From contig CALNCU010000069.1 of the NCBI GenBank assembly GCA_937875395.1, positions 1 through 6,011 on the forward strand: DNA of 6,011 bases, written 5' to 3'. Under the pieces are notes generated by a model. The model was given only the letters and a program-made list of their open reading frames with translations. It was not told the origin of the DNA and did no database searches. The position numbers and the translations under genes were made by a program. Shown piece after piece: positions 5,320 to 6,011 of the stretch. The DNA is from an uncultured Armatimonadota bacterium. GTDB lineage: Bacteria; Armatimonadota; UBA5829; DTJY01. Numbering within the stretch: the stretch's first letter is position 1; the number at the start of each line of letters is the position of its first letter.

Positions 5320-6011
5320 TTGAATACCAAGGTAATACAACGATCGGCTCTTAAAGGTATACTGGAGGAGCACAGCCGGCGGGGAGAGAAGATTGTCTTT
5401 ACCAACGGGTGCTTCGATATCCTGCACGTAGGCCACCTCAGGTATCTGGAACAGGCCAGAGCCCTGGGGGATTTGCTGGTTGTAGGCATAAACACGGATG
5501 AATCCGTACGCAGAATGAAAGGCCCGGAGCGCCCGTTTGTCCCGGAAGAGGAGCGGGCGGAGATGCTTGCAGGCCTTGAGTGCGTAGATTATGTCACCTT
5601 CTTCTCCGAGCCCACGCCCATAGAGACTATAGAAGAACTTAAACCCCATATCCACGCAAAAGGCGGAGACTACCAGATATCCCAAATCCCGGAGGCCCGC
5701 GTGGTGGAATCTTACGGCGGCCGGGTTGCCATACTGCCGCTTGTGCCCGGAAAATCTACAACCGGGCTCATCAACCATGTCCGCACGCTTGGCAAAGAGA
5801 CCTCTAATGCGTGCAGCCGGGCCGTGGCAGTTATCCCAGCCCGCCTTGCATCCGCCAGGCTCCCGGGAAAGCCGCTCCTTCCCATAGCCGGGAAGCCCAT
5901 GATACAGTGGGTGTACCAGCAGGCCCGGAAGTCTAAGGGGCTGTCTCAGGTGATAGTCGCCACCCCGGATAAAGAGATAGCCCGGTGTGTGGAATCCTTC
6001 GGCGGGGCCGC
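5320..6011 (+). CDS. Fused RfaE2 heptose-1-phosphate adenylyltransferase - KdsB CMP-Kdo synthetase (3' partial)
   Basis: One frame is open from TTG 5320 to the window end, giving 230 codons and no stop. Residues 1-157 are a complete RfaE2 nucleotidyltransferase: [19 protein letters not shown] (26-44, with the HxGH motif H36-H39), [13 protein letters not shown] (67-79), FFSEPTP (94-100), HAKGGDY (112-118) and PGKSTTGLI (143-151). This domain makes ADP-heptose from heptose 1-phosphate and ATP. About 10 linker residues (158-167) lead to a KdsB start, [19 protein letters not shown] (168-186), [12 protein letters not shown] (191-202), [20 protein letters not shown] (211-230). That is roughly the first quarter of a ~245-residue cytidylyltransferase converting Kdo and CTP to CMP-Kdo. 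The full protein would be near 410-420 residues. The only candidate internal KdsB start is GTG 5824, with no convincing Shine-Dalgarno. The domain calls are strong. That the fusion is real rather than a sequencing artefact rests on unbroken coding on both sides of the junction. KdsB supplies WaaA, encoded upstream. Confidence 0.88.
   Translation, partial: MNTKVIQRSALKGILEEHSRRGEKIVFTNGCFDILHVGHLRYLEQARALGDLLVVGINTDESVRRMKGPERPFVPEEERAEMLAGLECVDYVTFFSEPTPIETIEELKPHIHAKGGDYQISQIPEARVVESYGGRVAILPLVPGKSTTGLINHVRTLGKETSNACSRAVAVIPARLASARLPGKPLLPIAGKPMIQWVYQQARKSKGLSQVIVATPDKEIARCVESFGGA

Noticed and set aside
4794..5778. Long minus-strand open frames (233 and 237 codons) opposite rfaE1 and the rfaE2-kdsB fusion
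   Set aside because: They lie antisense to strongly conserved coding sequence, overlap each other in different frames, and show no recognisable motif.
1..6011. Mobile elements, CRISPR arrays, tRNA or rRNA genes
   Set aside because: No transposase motifs, spaced direct repeats, or tRNA/rRNA-like segments were seen; nearly all bases belong to conserved LPS genes.

Overview
The window is a single-strand (+) lipopolysaccharide inner-core/lipid A cluster from a Gram-negative (diderm) bacterium. All six coding regions point the same way and are tightly packed. In order they are: the 3' part of an MsbA-type ABC exporter, a DUF374 lysophospholipid-acyltransferase-like protein, WaaA (Kdo transferase), LpxK (lipid A 4'-kinase), RfaE1/HldA-type heptose-7-phosphate kinase, and an open-ended gene whose N-terminal half is RfaE2 (heptose-1-phosphate adenylyltransferase) and whose C-terminal half is KdsB (CMP-Kdo synthetase). 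The products fit one pathway: LpxK finishes the lipid IVA backbone, KdsB makes CMP-Kdo, WaaA adds Kdo, the DUF374 protein is a plausible late acyltransferase, the two RfaE activities make ADP-heptose for the inner core, and MsbA flips the finished core-lipid A.

Layout: 1-1574 is msbA (5' end missing) overlapping the acyltransferase by 4 bp. After a 44-bp gap come waaA and lpxK (11-bp overlap, strong Shine-Dalgarno inside waaA). A gap of 157 bp (4161-4317) is the only sizeable non-coding stretch; it holds a dyad and an AT-rich patch that could be regulatory. Then come rfaE1 and, 15 bp later, the rfaE2-kdsB gene running off the window.

Organism: the lineage cannot be fixed from this window. 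Base composition looks moderately GC-rich (not counted), ATA and AGG/AGA codons are frequent, and every visible start appears to be GTG or TTG. The gene order and the use of a DUF374 protein in place of an LpxL/HtrB-type acyltransferase suggest a lineage outside the classical Gammaproteobacteria (for example Omnitrophota, Nitrospirota or Desulfobacterota); this is inference.

The most notable feature is the uninterrupted reading frame joining RfaE2 to KdsB across a linker of about 10 residues. In Escherichia coli RfaE2 is fused to the heptose kinase (HldE). Here the kinase is a separate gene and the adenylyltransferase is joined instead to the Kdo-activating enzyme, so one polypeptide would carry the nucleotide-activation steps for both inner-core sugars.
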